From assembly GCF_009728485.1 (NCBI RefSeq), contig NZ_VVIQ01000010.1, positions 31,729-95,728 on the forward strand: a stretch of DNA of 64,000 nucleotides, given 5' to 3'. Position numbers and translations under genes: made by a program. Positions 26,801 to 33,631 of the stretch are shown piece by piece (positions within the stretch are counted from its first letter, which is position 1; each line of letters begins with the position of its first letter). Below the pieces are notes generated by a model. It ran no database searches and was not told where the DNA came from. It was given only the letters and a program-made list of their open reading frames with translations. The stretch is from Prevotella vespertina (GTDB lineage: Bacteria; Bacteroidota; Bacteroidia; Bacteroidales; Bacteroidaceae).

Positions 26801-27441
26801 CATACGATATCGGTTACGGCGGTCTCGACCATGTTATCGCTTCTGGTGAGGACGTTAACATCTTAGTACTCGATACTGAGGTTTACTCTAACACTGGTGG
26901 TCAGAGTTCTAAGTCTACTCCACTCGGTGCTATCGCTCAGTTCGCTGCTAAGGGTAAGCGTATCCGTAAGAAGGACCTCGGCTTGATGGCAACTACATAT
27001 GGTTATGTTTACGTAGCTCAGGTAGCTATGGGTGCTGACAACGCACAGACCTTAAAGGCTATCCGTGAGGCTGAGGCTTATCCAGGTCCATCACTCATTA
27101 TCGCTTACTCTCCATGTATCAACCATGGTTTGAAGATTAAGGGTGGTATGGGTCGCAGCCAAGCTCAAGAGGCTAACGCTGTTGCTTGTGGTTACTGGCA
27201 CCTCTGGCGTTATAACCCACAGTTGGCAGAAGAAGGTAAGAATCCATTCTCTCTCGACTCTAAGGCTCCAGATTGGGACAAGTTCCAAGAGTTCCTTCAT
27301 AGTGAGGTTCGCTTCCTCTCTGTCCTCAAAGCTTATCCAAACGAGGGTCAAGAGCTCTTCAAGGCTTGTGAGGATATGGCTAAGCTCCGTTACAAGAGCT
27401 ATGTTCGCAAGACCAAGGAAGATTGGAGCGAGGAGGCATAA
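23866..27441 (+). CDS. nifJ: Pyruvate:ferredoxin (flavodoxin) oxidoreductase
   Basis: A single-chain PFOR of 1191 residues. It converts pyruvate and CoA to acetyl-CoA and CO2 with electrons to ferredoxin. Domains in order: pyrimidine-binding domain (YPITPSSPMAEHVDEW near 35), gamma domain (about 420-620), two 4Fe-4S motifs (CIQCNKCAFVCPHAC near 691 and CTGCGNCADVCPGKKG near 747), a further CAGCGE cysteine pair near 820, and the TPP/Mg loop GGDGASYDIGYGGLDH near 974. Codon use is very regular, as in highly expressed core genes. It is followed by a strong terminator. It implies anaerobic pyruvate catabolism. Confidence 0.98.
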   Translation: MAKEKKFITCDGNEAAAHVSYMFSEVAAIYPITPSSPMAEHVDEWSARGRKNLWGQTVSVQEMQSEGGAAGAVHGSLQSGALTTTFTASQGLLLMIPNMYKIAGELLPCVFNVSARTLASHALCIFGDHQDVMACRQTGFAMFCSGSVQEVMDLSAVPHLASLKTSVPFINFFDGFRTSHEYHKIECLDQEDIRPLVDEEDVKRFRDRAMTPERPVVRGTAENPETFFTHREASNSAYENVAEVVEHYLGEISKITGREYHLFDYYGAKDAENIIILMGSATEAAREAIDYLMSQGKKVGMIAVHLYRPFSVKHLLAAVPKSVKRIAVLDRTKEPGAEGEPLYLDVKSAFYDVENKPLIVGGRYGLGSADTTPAKIIAVYNNLELPEPKDHFTVGIVDDVTFTSLPEVEEIPLGGEGMFEAKFYGLGADGTVGANKNSVKIIGDNTDKHCQAYFSYDSKKSGGFTCSHLRFGDSPIRSTYQVNTPNFVACHVQAYLNMYDVTRGLRKNGTFLLNTIFEGDELVNFIPNKVKRYFAKNNITVYYINATKIAQEIGLGNRTNTILQSAFFRITEVIPLDLAVDQMKKFIVKSYSKKGQDVVDKNFAAVDRGNEYKQLTVDPAWANLPDDEAKVDDAPAFVKELVRPMNAQAGDLLKVSDFVNHGTVDGTWSVGTAAYDKRGVAAFVPAWDAENCIQCNKCAFVCPHACIRPFVLDEAEKAGFNEPTLDILAPKQLKGMQFRIEVSVLDCTGCGNCADVCPGKKGNKALSMTQFVAGEEEATRRAADWNYLVKNVKSKQNLVDIKSNAKNSQFAQPLFEFSGACAGCGETPYVKLVSQLFGDREMIANATGCSSIYSASVPSTPYTTNEEGHGPAFNNSLFEDFCEFGMGMAMGNKKMRERIVVLLSSAMADDHVSAEFKEAAQEWLDNMNDADASKVAAAKLKPLIEAGAAKGCPVCAELKTLDHYLVKRSQWIIGGDGASYDIGYGGLDHVIASGEDVNILVLDTEVYSNTGGQSSKSTPLGAIAQFAAKGKRIRKKDLGLMATTYGYVYVAQVAMGADNAQTLKAIREAEAYPGPSLIIAYSPCINHGLKIKGGMGRSQAQEANAVACGYWHLWRYNPQLAEEGKNPFSLDSKAPDWDKFQEFLHSEVRFLSVLKAYPNEGQELFKACEDMAKLRYKSYVRKTKEDWSEEA

Positions 27442-27496
27442 AACCCTTCTTTGAATAATGAAGATATAGAGTTAATTACACTATATAACACTTTAA

Positions 27497-27534
27497 AAGA
27501 GGAGTTTCTCTATGATAGAGAAACTCCTCTTTTT
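27497..27534 (+). terminator. Terminator of nifJ
   Basis: Near-perfect 15-bp stem (AAGAGGAGTTTCTCT with its complement, loop ATGAT) followed by TTTTTC. Confidence 0.92.
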
Positions 27535-27596
27535 CATTCAACATAATTTGTTGCTTATCACGACCATTCAACCGATTCACAAAGGACTTTCTAAAA

Positions 27597-27674
27597 TGTT
27601 CGCGAACAAACAAAAAATTGTTCGCGAAGAATTTCGATTTTGTTCGCGAACAATTTGGAGATTGTTCGCGGACT
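27597..27674. repeat. 22-bp-period array of four palindromes (TGTTCGCGAACA)
   Basis: TGTTCGCGAACA, TGTTCGCGAAGA, TGTTCGCGAACA and TGTTCGCGGACT begin at 27597, 27619, 27641 and 27663, exactly 22 bp apart with unrelated 10-bp linkers. Confidence 0.92.
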
Positions 27675-27992
27675 CTTAAGTGTTTTGATGCAATAACAAC
27701 AAAATATACGCTAAAACCTACAGGGAAAAGAAAATATCATCGAAGTTCTACAAATACCAAAGGCAGAAGTTATGCTGATAATAATACTTTTTCACGATTC
27801 TAGTTATCGTTGCTTTAAACATTTCTATCTTGAGAAAGTATATTAGAAGCCATTGCCACCTAATTGCCTGTTTCTAAAGAAGCCATGCATCAATGTACAA
27901 AGAACCATTGAAACATAGCTTGCACTGTTCTGAATTCGTCGAACCCACATTGTTTACAGTCAATTCGCCTTCGAGAGCGGACCAATTTTACT

Positions 27993-28124
27993 ATGAGTGC
28001 TGATACACTCCAAGTGCTAAGAAACATTTTACAGGACATAGGTGAGCGGGTATCAATGGCTTCCTATATTGACAATATTCTCCGTGAATACCTTAAAGAA
28101 CATAAGGAACGAACTCAAACGTAG
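27993..28124 (+). pseudogene. Relic of a DUF3408-like conjugative-element protein
   Basis: A 43-codon frame reads MSADTLQVLRNILQDIG, then ERVSMASYIDNILREYLKEHKE. The spacing and the YIDNIL-hydrophobic-HKE end resemble the C-terminal helix-rich part of DUF3408/TraB-type proteins of Bacteroides conjugative transposons. The frame continues upstream (IRLRERTNFT) without a proper start, and no other element genes remain, so it looks like a leftover 3' fragment. Identification is by eye and moderate at best. Confidence 0.4.
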
Positions 28125-28291
28125 AGAGCTACGACAGCGATGTTTCGGAAGAAGACGAGCGTCCACTGTCATACTATCTGTAAAACTAGTGTTTTTGTTC
28201 ATATTGTACGGTGCTCGAGGGGTGGATCAAAAGTAAAACAATCAAACTATATCTGTCATACGATAAAACCAAGCCTCTGCTTTTATATTAG

Positions 28292-29353
28292 TCAATATGG
28301 CGTGGCTGTTAGCAAAAAGACTTGCTTCATCCCATAAGGAATGATATTATAGCAGAAATCGGACTCTTTAACAAATGGTCTTTTAGAAAGATATTTGTCA
28401 AATGCTTGTATCTGCCTTAGACCTTCTTCCTGATTACGTACGCCACTGATAGCGAAGACATATTTTTTCTGTTTTTTATCTCTGTTGTAATTCAGCTTGT
28501 ATAGTGCTTCTTCTATGTCTTTTCGGTAAGTAAACCTTTGCATAGAAATTATATTTTTCCCCTTTATCACTGAATAGAAATCATGAAAATCAACTGATAT
28601 TATCCAATGAATTTCGATACAGTTACGAATACAATATAAAAACGATTTTATTTCTTCATAAGTATTACTACCATTTGGAAAAGAAAGGATTGCGTCAAAC
28701 ATTTCTTTTTCAACAACTTCAAATATGTCTGAAGTTTGTAGAAGGACTAATTTTCTCCTATCATTTTGATGCAATGAAAGTAAATGAACCTTATCAATAG
28801 CCTCTTTTGAGTTTGCTAAGATGATGTTCATAAGAGTATACTCTCCTTTTTCTATGCAAGAGAATCCATCTCGTTTAAGTTTTTCAACAATTTGCTTATT
28901 TTCGGAATCGACAGTTATCAGACTCGCACAATCTACATTTAAGTTCAGTATATCATCAAGTATTTGATACAGCTCTTCTTCATTTTCATAAGGAACAACC
29001 GTGAAATAAGGATTACCATTCAACATCGCTGAAATATTAGACCGCAACTCATTATAGAAAATATAAGCAGGAATACCATGTGCCTCAGCATAAGCCAATT
29101 CATAGCCAACACCAAGAGAGGGGCAAGTACATTCGGCTATCAGCAAGTCACACGACTCAAGCCATTTAGTATCACGCTCGTAAATAAAGGCATCTGACAT
29201 AAGCGTCTGGGATTTCATGCTCATATCTGCTTGCCCGATGTGCTCTGTAATCACAATGTCAGTTTTGTTTATATAGTCAATAATACGCTTGTATAAGCCT
29301 GCGTCTTCTCTACCGCCACGTATAGAGCCTGCAAAATAAATTCTTCTATTCAT
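28292..29353 (-). CDS. DNPH1-like nucleotide N-hydrolase fused to an FtsZ C-terminal-like domain
   Basis: A 353-residue protein. Residues 1-135 match the 2'-deoxynucleoside 5'-phosphate N-hydrolase (DNPH1/RCL) family closely: IYFAGSIRGGRED, DIVITEH, WLESCDLLIAE with Asp69, and PSLGVGYEL with the nucleophile Glu85. Residues about 215-353 follow the FtsZ C-terminal domain: FDAILSFPN, a T7-loop-like SVDFHDF (Asp255, Asp258), KKYVFAISGV and the final VFLLTAT strand. The FtsZ nucleotide-binding half (GGGTGSG) is absent. The last gene of a four-gene minus-strand operon, it lies 92 bp after the membrane protein. The fusion is not one I recognise. Confidence 0.7.
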   Translation of the reverse strand: MNRRIYFAGSIRGGREDAGLYKRIIDYINKTDIVITEHIGQADMSMKSQTLMSDAFIYERDTKWLESCDLLIAECTCPSLGVGYELAYAEAHGIPAYIFYNELRSNISAMLNGNPYFTVVPYENEEELYQILDDILNLNVDCASLITVDSENKQIVEKLKRDGFSCIEKGEYTLMNIILANSKEAIDKVHLLSLHQNDRRKLVLLQTSDIFEVVEKEMFDAILSFPNGSNTYEEIKSFLYCIRNCIEIHWIISVDFHDFYSVIKGKNIISMQRFTYRKDIEEALYKLNYNRDKKQKKYVFAISGVRNQEEGLRQIQAFDKYLSKRPFVKESDFCYNIIPYGMKQVFLLTATPY

Positions 29354-29445
29354 CGTAAATAAAAGTTTGTGCCTTGTCTATTTTATATTCAACGATGTCA
29401 ATTAGCTATTCAAAATAATATCATCTTTTATTGGTGAGATTGTTT

Positions 29446-30024
29446 CTATACTGCCACTTGCTCTAAAATCTGAAGCTTTTCTATCGTCTTATTAATATCA
29501 GTATTATCCCACGTCATGTCTTTCGGATATAATTCTTTTCTAAAACAATGGACAATCTCAAAGAGATTTTTAAGCAAATCTTCTGTATTCTTTGTTTGCG
29601 ACTTCTCACCTACGTATAAATTGATTATATTTGAAGCTTTAGCACTTATTTGATAAATACTCTTACTTCTTGTGTGTAATGAGATATATGATGTTAGAAA
29701 TTGCAGCTCAACAGCTTCCTCTGATGTAATCTCACCATCTTTCAGTATTTTACATAGTGCATGAAGATACTCTTGATAAATCTTCAGTTTCTCCTTAAAT
29801 ATTTCAGCGTTGCGTTCCTTTTCCAAAGCATTACGAGTCTGACCAGACAAAAGAAGCATTGTAATGATGGCAGATAAGACTACTCCAAACAATGCACCAA
29901 CAATTCGCGGCCAAATATCCTGTGTATTGTAGTTGCCAAACATAATGGCACTACCAAAGAATACGACAATTGCAATAAAAATAAGACTAAGCGAAATTAG
30001 TCTTTGATACTCTATATTTTTCAT
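29446..30024 (-). CDS. Two-helix membrane protein with cytoplasmic helical domain
   Basis: The family of this 192-residue protein is not recognised. Two membrane helices (about residues 10-28 and 38-60) are followed by a charged helix (TRNALEKERNAEIFKEKLKIYQEYLHALCKIL, about 66-95) and an alpha-helical soluble domain to the end. This layout, two helices plus a cytoplasmic helical domain, is common among small membrane-bound effectors and sensors in defence operons, but that is only an analogy. It is third in the minus-strand operon, 54 bp after the BNR-like gene. Confidence 0.65.
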   Translation of the reverse strand: MKNIEYQRLISLSLIFIAIVVFFGSAIMFGNYNTQDIWPRIVGALFGVVLSAIITMLLLSGQTRNALEKERNAEIFKEKLKIYQEYLHALCKILKDGEITSEEAVELQFLTSYISLHTRSKSIYQISAKASNIINLYVGEKSQTKNTEDLLKNLFEIVHCFRKELYPKDMTWDNTDINKTIEKLQILEQVAV

Positions 30025-30078
30025 AAAACTATTTTTGTTTATTCCCCAGACACAAAGAGGCTGGGGAATAGATTTAAA

Positions 30079-30423
30079 TTAACGGCGATACCAAGAACTT
30101 CCACCATTCTTAGAATAATACATTCCCCTGTCCGTTTCTGTAAGTAGTTCATTACCTTGTACTATGATTTCTTCAAACTCACCAGCCATTGGACCTTTAT
30201 AGCGAGCATACCAAGCCCCTCCTGCATTTTTAGAAAAATATACACCTTTTGAAGTACAAGCTAATAGCTCTTTACCGAAAGCGCACAAGCTATAGAATTC
30301 TCCTGGTGTTGAACCAGAGTAGCGAGGGTGCCAACTACTACCTCCATTTGTTGAATACTCAATACGATTTTTCTCAGAATTAATGCGAATCATTTCGCGA
30401 CCAAAGTTTACAATTTGTCCCAT
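30079..30423 (-). CDS. Small BNR-type repeat protein
   Basis: A 114-residue protein built from three repeats of about 38 residues, each ending in YSTNGGSSWHPR, FSKNAGGAWYAR or YSKNGGSSWYRR, the SxNGGxxW signature of BNR/Asp-box beta-propeller blades. Three blades are too few for a closed propeller, so it must oligomerise or form an open sheet. There is no signal peptide, which is odd, because Asp-box proteins are usually secreted. It is second in the operon, 25 bp after the UDG-like gene. It may be a recognition or scaffold protein. Confidence 0.65.
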   Translation of the reverse strand: MGQIVNFGREMIRINSEKNRIEYSTNGGSSWHPRYSGSTPGEFYSLCAFGKELLACTSKGVYFSKNAGGAWYARYKGPMAGEFEEIIVQGNELLTETDRGMYYSKNGGSSWYRR

Positions 30424-30448
30424 AATTTTTGTTAGTTAGTTTATTTAT

Positions 30449-31126
30449 TTAAAGTTCATTTTGCAGATACATTGCGATTGCCCCCAAATCATCATAACTG
30501 ATCCTGCTTGAGGGGTGGGGTATACCTATAATCTTTATATCGCCCCACATCGCTTTTGCTACACCGTGTTTAGCAGGTTCTCCATTAACTATTGGGGGAA
30601 CTATGCTCTCTACTTCCTTAATGTTTAAACGATTGACAAAAGGAGTAAAGCAATCGGGTATAGAGAAGCAGACCACGGCTTTTGGATGATAAATATCCTT
30701 GATAACTTCCGCACTGAAATCAAGACATTGATTGATGATTTCAGCACTTCCTTTCTTGGCTTTCAGACCCTTGATATCCTGACTGCCAAAATAGACAGCA
30801 TTCATAAACACGAAATTACCATCTTCCATAGGCTCTGTAAACTTAGCCCATTTCATGGCTGCATAGAGTTTTCCCCATACAGGCCACTTTTCACGCTCAG
30901 TGTAAAAGTAAGGATTTCCTTCATAAAATCGTTCCTTGTTTGCTCCTTGATAAGGGAAGGGTTCATGGGCATTGTAGCCAAGGAATACTACCTGTGGAGA
31001 TTTATCCAACACAGGTTTAGACTGCATTGCACAACTTGTACAGTTAATTTCAGGACCTACACTCTCGATATACTGGCAGACCTTGTCTACCCATTTTTCA
31101 TACAATTCTTGTTTGTCCATAGTCAA
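30449..31126 (-). CDS. Uracil-DNA glycosylase-superfamily-like protein
   Basis: This 225-residue protein shows the outline of the UDG fold. A CxxC pair (NCTSCAMQ) lies near 30. A motif-1-like strand VVFLGYNAHEPFPYQG lies near 46-61, matching the position of GxDPY/GEAPG. VWGKLYAAM follows. KAVVCFS is the middle strand, and the C-terminal IGIPHPSSR near 207 resembles the HPSP catalytic loop. The catalytic Asp of classical UDGs is not evident. It could be a glycosylase acting on an unusual base, or a nucleotide-binding derivative. It is first in the four-gene minus-strand operon. Met3 is an alternative start. Confidence 0.55.
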   Translation of the reverse strand: MTMDKQELYEKWVDKVCQYIESVGPEINCTSCAMQSKPVLDKSPQVVFLGYNAHEPFPYQGANKERFYEGNPYFYTEREKWPVWGKLYAAMKWAKFTEPMEDGNFVFMNAVYFGSQDIKGLKAKKGSAEIINQCLDFSAEVIKDIYHPKAVVCFSIPDCFTPFVNRLNIKEVESIVPPIVNGEPAKHGVAKAMWGDIKIIGIPHPSSRISYDDLGAIAMYLQNEL

Positions 31127-31216
31127 TTATTGAGCCTTTATCCAGTCCGTTTAGCCCTTAAAAAGTTAGTAATAGGATTAATAATACAGAAGCGTGAACT
31201 GGCTATGTCCACATTC

Positions 31217-31337
31217 TAAGTCGAAGGTCCTAGGAAAACCCATTGCACGAAAGTAGTAATAGCAGCCCACGCTATAGCGTGAGAACCACTATGCTATCCT
31301 TGTGCAAGTGTCTTGAATTTCCTAGGTTCTCGACTTA
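31217..31337. repeat. 121-bp imperfect inverted repeat upstream of the accessory operon
   Basis: Matching arm blocks from outside inward: TAAGTCGA/TCGACTTA, CCTAGGAAA/TTTCCTAGG and TTGCAC/GTGCAA, around a perfect 12-bp central palindrome ACGCTATAGCGT (31269-31280). The layout resembles a MITE or a recombination site. The rest of the 31127-31828 spacer holds the array at 31667 and the terminator at 31757. Confidence 0.85.
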
Positions 31338-31666
31338 CAAGATAAGCATAACGCCTCTTATTTTTTCAACGATGTCATTGTGTCTCTGAAGAAACACGCT
31401 ACAAAATTAACATTTTTATTTTATTATTAGGTAATAAACGTGGATAAAATTAGAGACAATATTATTACTATAACAAGATAAGTTTATCAGGCTTAAATTT
31501 CTTTCCAAAAATAGTCTATAGTCAGCACAATAAGAATGTAAAGAAAAGCTACAGACTGAATGGTCCAAAATATAATTCCGTACTAAGACTCTTGAAATTG
31601 TCTTATAGGACAATTTTTACTGCCTAATAGCTATTGATAATCAGATATACGCATTGCGTGTCCCTG

Positions 31667-31732
31667 ACAATATATACTTTCGTGCCCCACAAAATGTACT
31701 ATTGTGCCTCACAATATATACTTTCGTCAAAG
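31667..31732. repeat. 22-bp-period array of three units (ACAATATATACTTTCGTG)
   Basis: Units begin at 31667, 31689 and 31711, exactly 22 bp apart. The middle copy, ACAAAATGTACTATTGTG, is more diverged. A weak further copy of the CGTG-CCC end precedes it. Confidence 0.8.
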
Positions 31733-31756
31733 TGAAGTTCTTCATGCAAGATTCAA

Positions 31757-31805
31757 ATAAAAAAATATGGTATCAAAAGCTACTTAAAGTATGCCTTTGA
31801 TACCA
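31757..31805 (-). terminator. Terminator of bamD-rpoZ-DUF4293
   Basis: TGGTATCAAA/TTTGATACCA stem (31768-31777, 31796-31805), with a T-rich minus-strand tail (TATTTTTTTATTT). Confidence 0.8.
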
Positions 31806-31828
31806 CATTATATTATAATAAAATATTA

Positions 31829-32281
31829 TTATCTTATTCTATCAGCTGCTCTGACCAAAGCCTCATCGGCAAGAATAGCATGACGAGCCAACCATAAAAG
31901 AATAAATGCAATCAGTGGCAGACATGCTGCAAATTCTATATGGAAAGTAAACCCAGTCATTAACACCTGACTGAATACGCCATATACAACATACCACCCA
32001 ATAATCATCAACATAGAAAACAAGCAGAAACGAGCTTGACGCTTACGATTGTGATAGTCGAAAATTGCAAACAAATCTATTGGACAAGTAACTAAAAGTA
32101 TAGCAAACAATGCCCAAACGTTAAAGTTCCTTCCTCCGTTTGCATCAGTAAGCCAAAGATTCATCAACTGATTATCAGCACCCATCCCTTGTGGCTCAAA
32201 ACTACCAATCGGTAGGCAAAGACAGGCAAGCGTTACTATCAATGCCAGAAACAAGAAGATTGTTTGTTTCCTTTGTATCAT
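31829..32281 (-). CDS. DUF4293 family membrane protein
   Basis: A 150-residue protein with four hydrophobic segments (about 5-24, 55-75, 85-105, 115-137), starting MIQRKQTIFLFLALI, the common N-terminus of DUF4293 proteins. The family is restricted to Bacteroidetes, has no known function, and typically follows the RNA polymerase omega gene, as here (the ORFs are 2 bp apart). This conserved linkage with bamD and rpoZ suggests a housekeeping role at the inner membrane. Confidence 0.85.
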   Translation of the reverse strand: MIQRKQTIFLFLALIVTLACLCLPIGSFEPQGMGADNQLMNLWLTDANGGRNFNVWALFAILLVTCPIDLFAIFDYHNRKRQARFCLFSMLMIIGWYVVYGVFSQVLMTGFTFHIEFAACLPLIAFILLWLARHAILADEALVRAADRIR

Positions 32282-32283
32282 GA

Positions 32284-32625
32284 TTACAATTCTTCCTCTT
32301 CTTGTGCCTCCTTAGAAGGATCACGCCAATAAACATCACCATCTAAGAACTCTTGCGTAGCCAACAATGTTGGTTTAGGCAACTTCTCATAATAGCGGCT
32401 AATTTCTATCTGCTCACGATTCTCAAAAACCTCTTCGAGAGAGTCGTTATAAGAAGCAAACTCTGCAAGTTTCTTACTCAAGTCTTGCTTTATCTCAACA
32501 GAAATCTGGTTCGCTCTTTTAGAAATAATTGCAACACTCTCATAAATATTACCTGTACCCTTCCAAAGTTCTTGAACATCACGGGTTACCGTATTTGACG
32601 GTGCTTTTAACTTCTTGTAATCCAT
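32284..32625 (-). CDS. rpoZ: RNA polymerase omega subunit (Rpb6/RpoZ family)
   Basis: A 113-residue protein of the Bacteroidetes omega-like family. It opens MDYKKLKAPSNTVTRDV, contains NIYESVAIISKRANQI (the conserved helix equivalent to omega/Rpb6 that binds the beta-prime C-terminus), and ends with an acidic tail (KEAQEEEEL). It helps assemble RNA polymerase. It lies in the conserved bamD-rpoZ-DUF4293 operon, 31 bp after bamD and 2 bp before the DUF4293 gene. Confidence 0.9.
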   Translation of the reverse strand: MDYKKLKAPSNTVTRDVQELWKGTGNIYESVAIISKRANQISVEIKQDLSKKLAEFASYNDSLEEVFENREQIEISRYYEKLPKPTLLATQEFLDGDVYWRDPSKEAQEEEEL

Positions 32626-32656
32626 TCTTATTATTATATTTTTAAGTCTTTAATTT

Positions 32657-33481
32657 CTAGTCTTTTGTTATCTGCTTACATTTCTTTATGAAATCCTCAG
32701 CAGTTTTGCGCTCTTTCGAATTAGGGTATTCATTGATGAAACCATAACATTCATCTTCCGCATCTTGATAACGCTGTAACTTCTTTGACTCAACACTCAT
32801 CTGTGCCAACTCATACTTACTCTTCATGATTAGGATAGAAAAATCTTCACGAAGATTACTATAAGGATAATCATTCAAAGCGTTTTGAGCTGTAATGATA
32901 CATGCCTCATAATTATTGCCACCACTGGTACAATTACCAAAATATGAACCGAGATTATAATAAAGCTTTGCATTCAGATACTCCTTACGAATAAGTTTAT
33001 CCTGCAAATCGAAGAGGCGTTGTTGAGCTGTACTCTTCATCTTCCCTTCTGGGAAAATATCTAAGTAATCTTGGAAAGCAGCTATTGCAGCAATTGTGGG
33101 AGTCTGATCAAGACGTGCTTCTGGCGTTCCCTCAAAAAGACTCTGACCAATATAAAAGGATGCCATTTCGGCATACCTTCCACGTGGATAAGTTTGGTAA
33201 TACTTCTTGAAAGTCTCTGAAGCAGCTTCATAGTCCTTCAATCCATATTCACCCATTGCCAACATATAAAGGCATTCCTCAGCATTATCAGTACCCTTTT
33301 CTATTGTTACAAGATCCTGTAACAAAGGAACAGCAAAGCCGTATTTTCCCTTTGCGAAACACTCTTTAGCGAACTCATACTTATAATTGTTATCAGTTGT
33401 CTTGTAGACCTGATTATATTCATGAGCACAACTTGTTAAGAGCAAAGCAACACAAATGCCTATTAAAAAACTCTTCTTCAT
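32657..33481 (-). CDS. bamD: Outer-membrane assembly lipoprotein BamD
   Basis: A 274-residue lipoprotein. Its signal peptide ends in LLTSC, with the lipid-bearing Cys18. Tetratricopeptide repeats follow (FAKGKYGFAVPLLQDLVTIEK, EYGLKDYEAASETFKKYYQTYPRGRYAEMASFYIGQSLFE, and later YLDIFPEGK). These match BamD, the essential partner of BamA in inserting beta-barrel proteins. The length is close to the family norm. A consensus promoter (33499-33530) drives it, divergent from uvrB. Confidence 0.92.
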   Translation of the reverse strand: MKKSFLIGICVALLLTSCAHEYNQVYKTTDNNYKYEFAKECFAKGKYGFAVPLLQDLVTIEKGTDNAEECLYMLAMGEYGLKDYEAASETFKKYYQTYPRGRYAEMASFYIGQSLFEGTPEARLDQTPTIAAIAAFQDYLDIFPEGKMKSTAQQRLFDLQDKLIRKEYLNAKLYYNLGSYFGNCTSGGNNYEACIITAQNALNDYPYSNLREDFSILIMKSKYELAQMSVESKKLQRYQDAEDECYGFINEYPNSKERKTAEDFIKKCKQITKD

Positions 33482-33498
33482 ATATTAATTTTGAAATG

Positions 33499-33530
33499 CA
33501 AAGTTACACATTATTCTATAAATACACAAA
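33499..33530 (-). promoter_or_regulatory. Promoter of bamD-rpoZ-DUF4293
   Basis: Minus strand: TTTG (33530-33527), 20 bp, TAACTTTG (33506-33499). The divergent uvrB gene has its own -7 element TACCTTTG at 33590-33597. Confidence 0.85.
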
Positions 33531-33631
33531 GGCACCTTGCTTTTTTAGCAAAAAATCACTATTAATGAGATACTATCACTTGATTTTCGTACCTTTGCCA
33601 TCCAAAGATTGTTCTCCTTTTTACAGATATA

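Larger units (their letters stand above)
27535..28291. other. Accessory spacer between nifJ and the minus-strand operon
   Basis: Holds the 22-bp palindrome array (27597-27674) and a relic of a conjugative-element gene (27993-28124). The rest, including a lightly open frame near 28140-28337, shows no recognisable protein. Confidence 0.6.

Noticed and set aside
28140..28337. Short open frame beginning MFRKKTS near the conjugative-element relic
   Set aside because: No family likeness, no ribosome-binding site, and the composition looks like non-coding DNA; not supported as a second relic.
31217..31337. Inverted repeat considered as an integron attC site
   Set aside because: The ends lack the RYYYAAC and GTTRRRY core sites, and no integron integrase or cassette array is present.
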